A DNA stretch of 64,000 nucleotides, taken from the NCBI RefSeq assembly GCF_003943465.1, contig NZ_RJPR01000002.1, forward strand, positions 266,710 through 330,709, read 5' to 3'. Below are positions 63,958 to 64,000 of this stretch, piece after piece. This DNA comes from Streptococcus cristatus (GTDB lineage Bacteria > Bacillota > Bacilli > Lactobacillales > Streptococcaceae). The position numbers were made by a program, and so were the translations under genes. The stretch's first letter is position 1, and the number at the start of each line of letters is the position of its first letter. The notes below the pieces were generated by a model. It made no database searches and had not been told where the DNA came from. It saw only the letters and a program-made list of their open reading frames with translations.

Positions 63958-64000
63958 TTTGATTTAAAATAGTTACCATAATTTTAAAAAGAGGTTTACT

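Overview
The window comes from a viridans-type Streptococcus. The evidence is a streptococcal comEA-comEC locus with a TACGAATA competence box, a lacABCD tagatose-6-phosphate operon with a galactose/galactitol-type PTS, and housekeeping genes close to mitis/sanguinis-group homologues (pyk, pfkA, dnaE, ccpA, ppc, ftsW, lysS, gor). I cannot name the species from the sequence.

Bases 1 to about 25,075 are one end of an integrated phage-like element that continues left beyond the window. It resembles the mef(A)/msr(D) chimeric elements of streptococci (the phi1207.3, phi10394.4 and Tn1207.1 family, known to integrate in comEC). From the left it carries five phased 11-bp repeats and a late-type phage regulator, then a replication module: SNF2 helicase, VRR-NUC nuclease, P4-type primase-helicase, a PD-(D/E)XK protein, a DUF2815 protein and a family A DNA polymerase. 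Next comes an AT-rich cargo island with an unknown zinc-finger protein and a LlaJI/McrB-type restriction pair divergent from an HTH-fused cytosine-5 methyltransferase. After it lies an S24-repressor and Y-family polymerase cassette. The macrolide operon mef(A)-msr(D) follows, with both leader peptides and both attenuators intact, then recombinase debris, an intact serine recombinase and a CpXC protein. The right junction lies inside comEC and cuts the ComEC nuclease domain at its metal-binding motif, so this host copy should be transformation-defective while the element stays integrated.

Bases 25,066 to 64,000 are chromosome. In order they hold truncated comEC, comEA, plsC, a P-type ATPase, a tRNA methyltransferase and a GIY-YIG protein. 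The galactose block runs leftwards: lacR, PTS EIIA-EIIB-EIIC, lacX, lacA, lacB, lacC, lacD. A consensus promoter overlapped by a perfect cre site drives the PTS genes, and a second promoter with repeated palindromes drives lacABCD. Further right are a cshA-like DEAD-box helicase with an attenuator-like leader, the glycolytic pair pfkA-pyk, dnaE, ccpA (with its own cre), ppc, ftsW, a GH25 protein, a DUF368 transporter, a YbaK deacylase, a phosphatase, lysS, a MacB-type ABC efflux operon and gor.

The macrolide genes are controlled by drug-stalled leader peptides and the polymerase cassette probably by SOS. The sugar genes combine local repression with CcpA, whose gene is also in the window. The strongest targets for new biology are the zinc-finger gene in the restriction island, the self-regulating methyltransferase operator, the structured non-coding regions at 4,781-5,056 and 9,955-10,065, and the chimeric recombinase/DUF1643 remnant upstream of mef(A).
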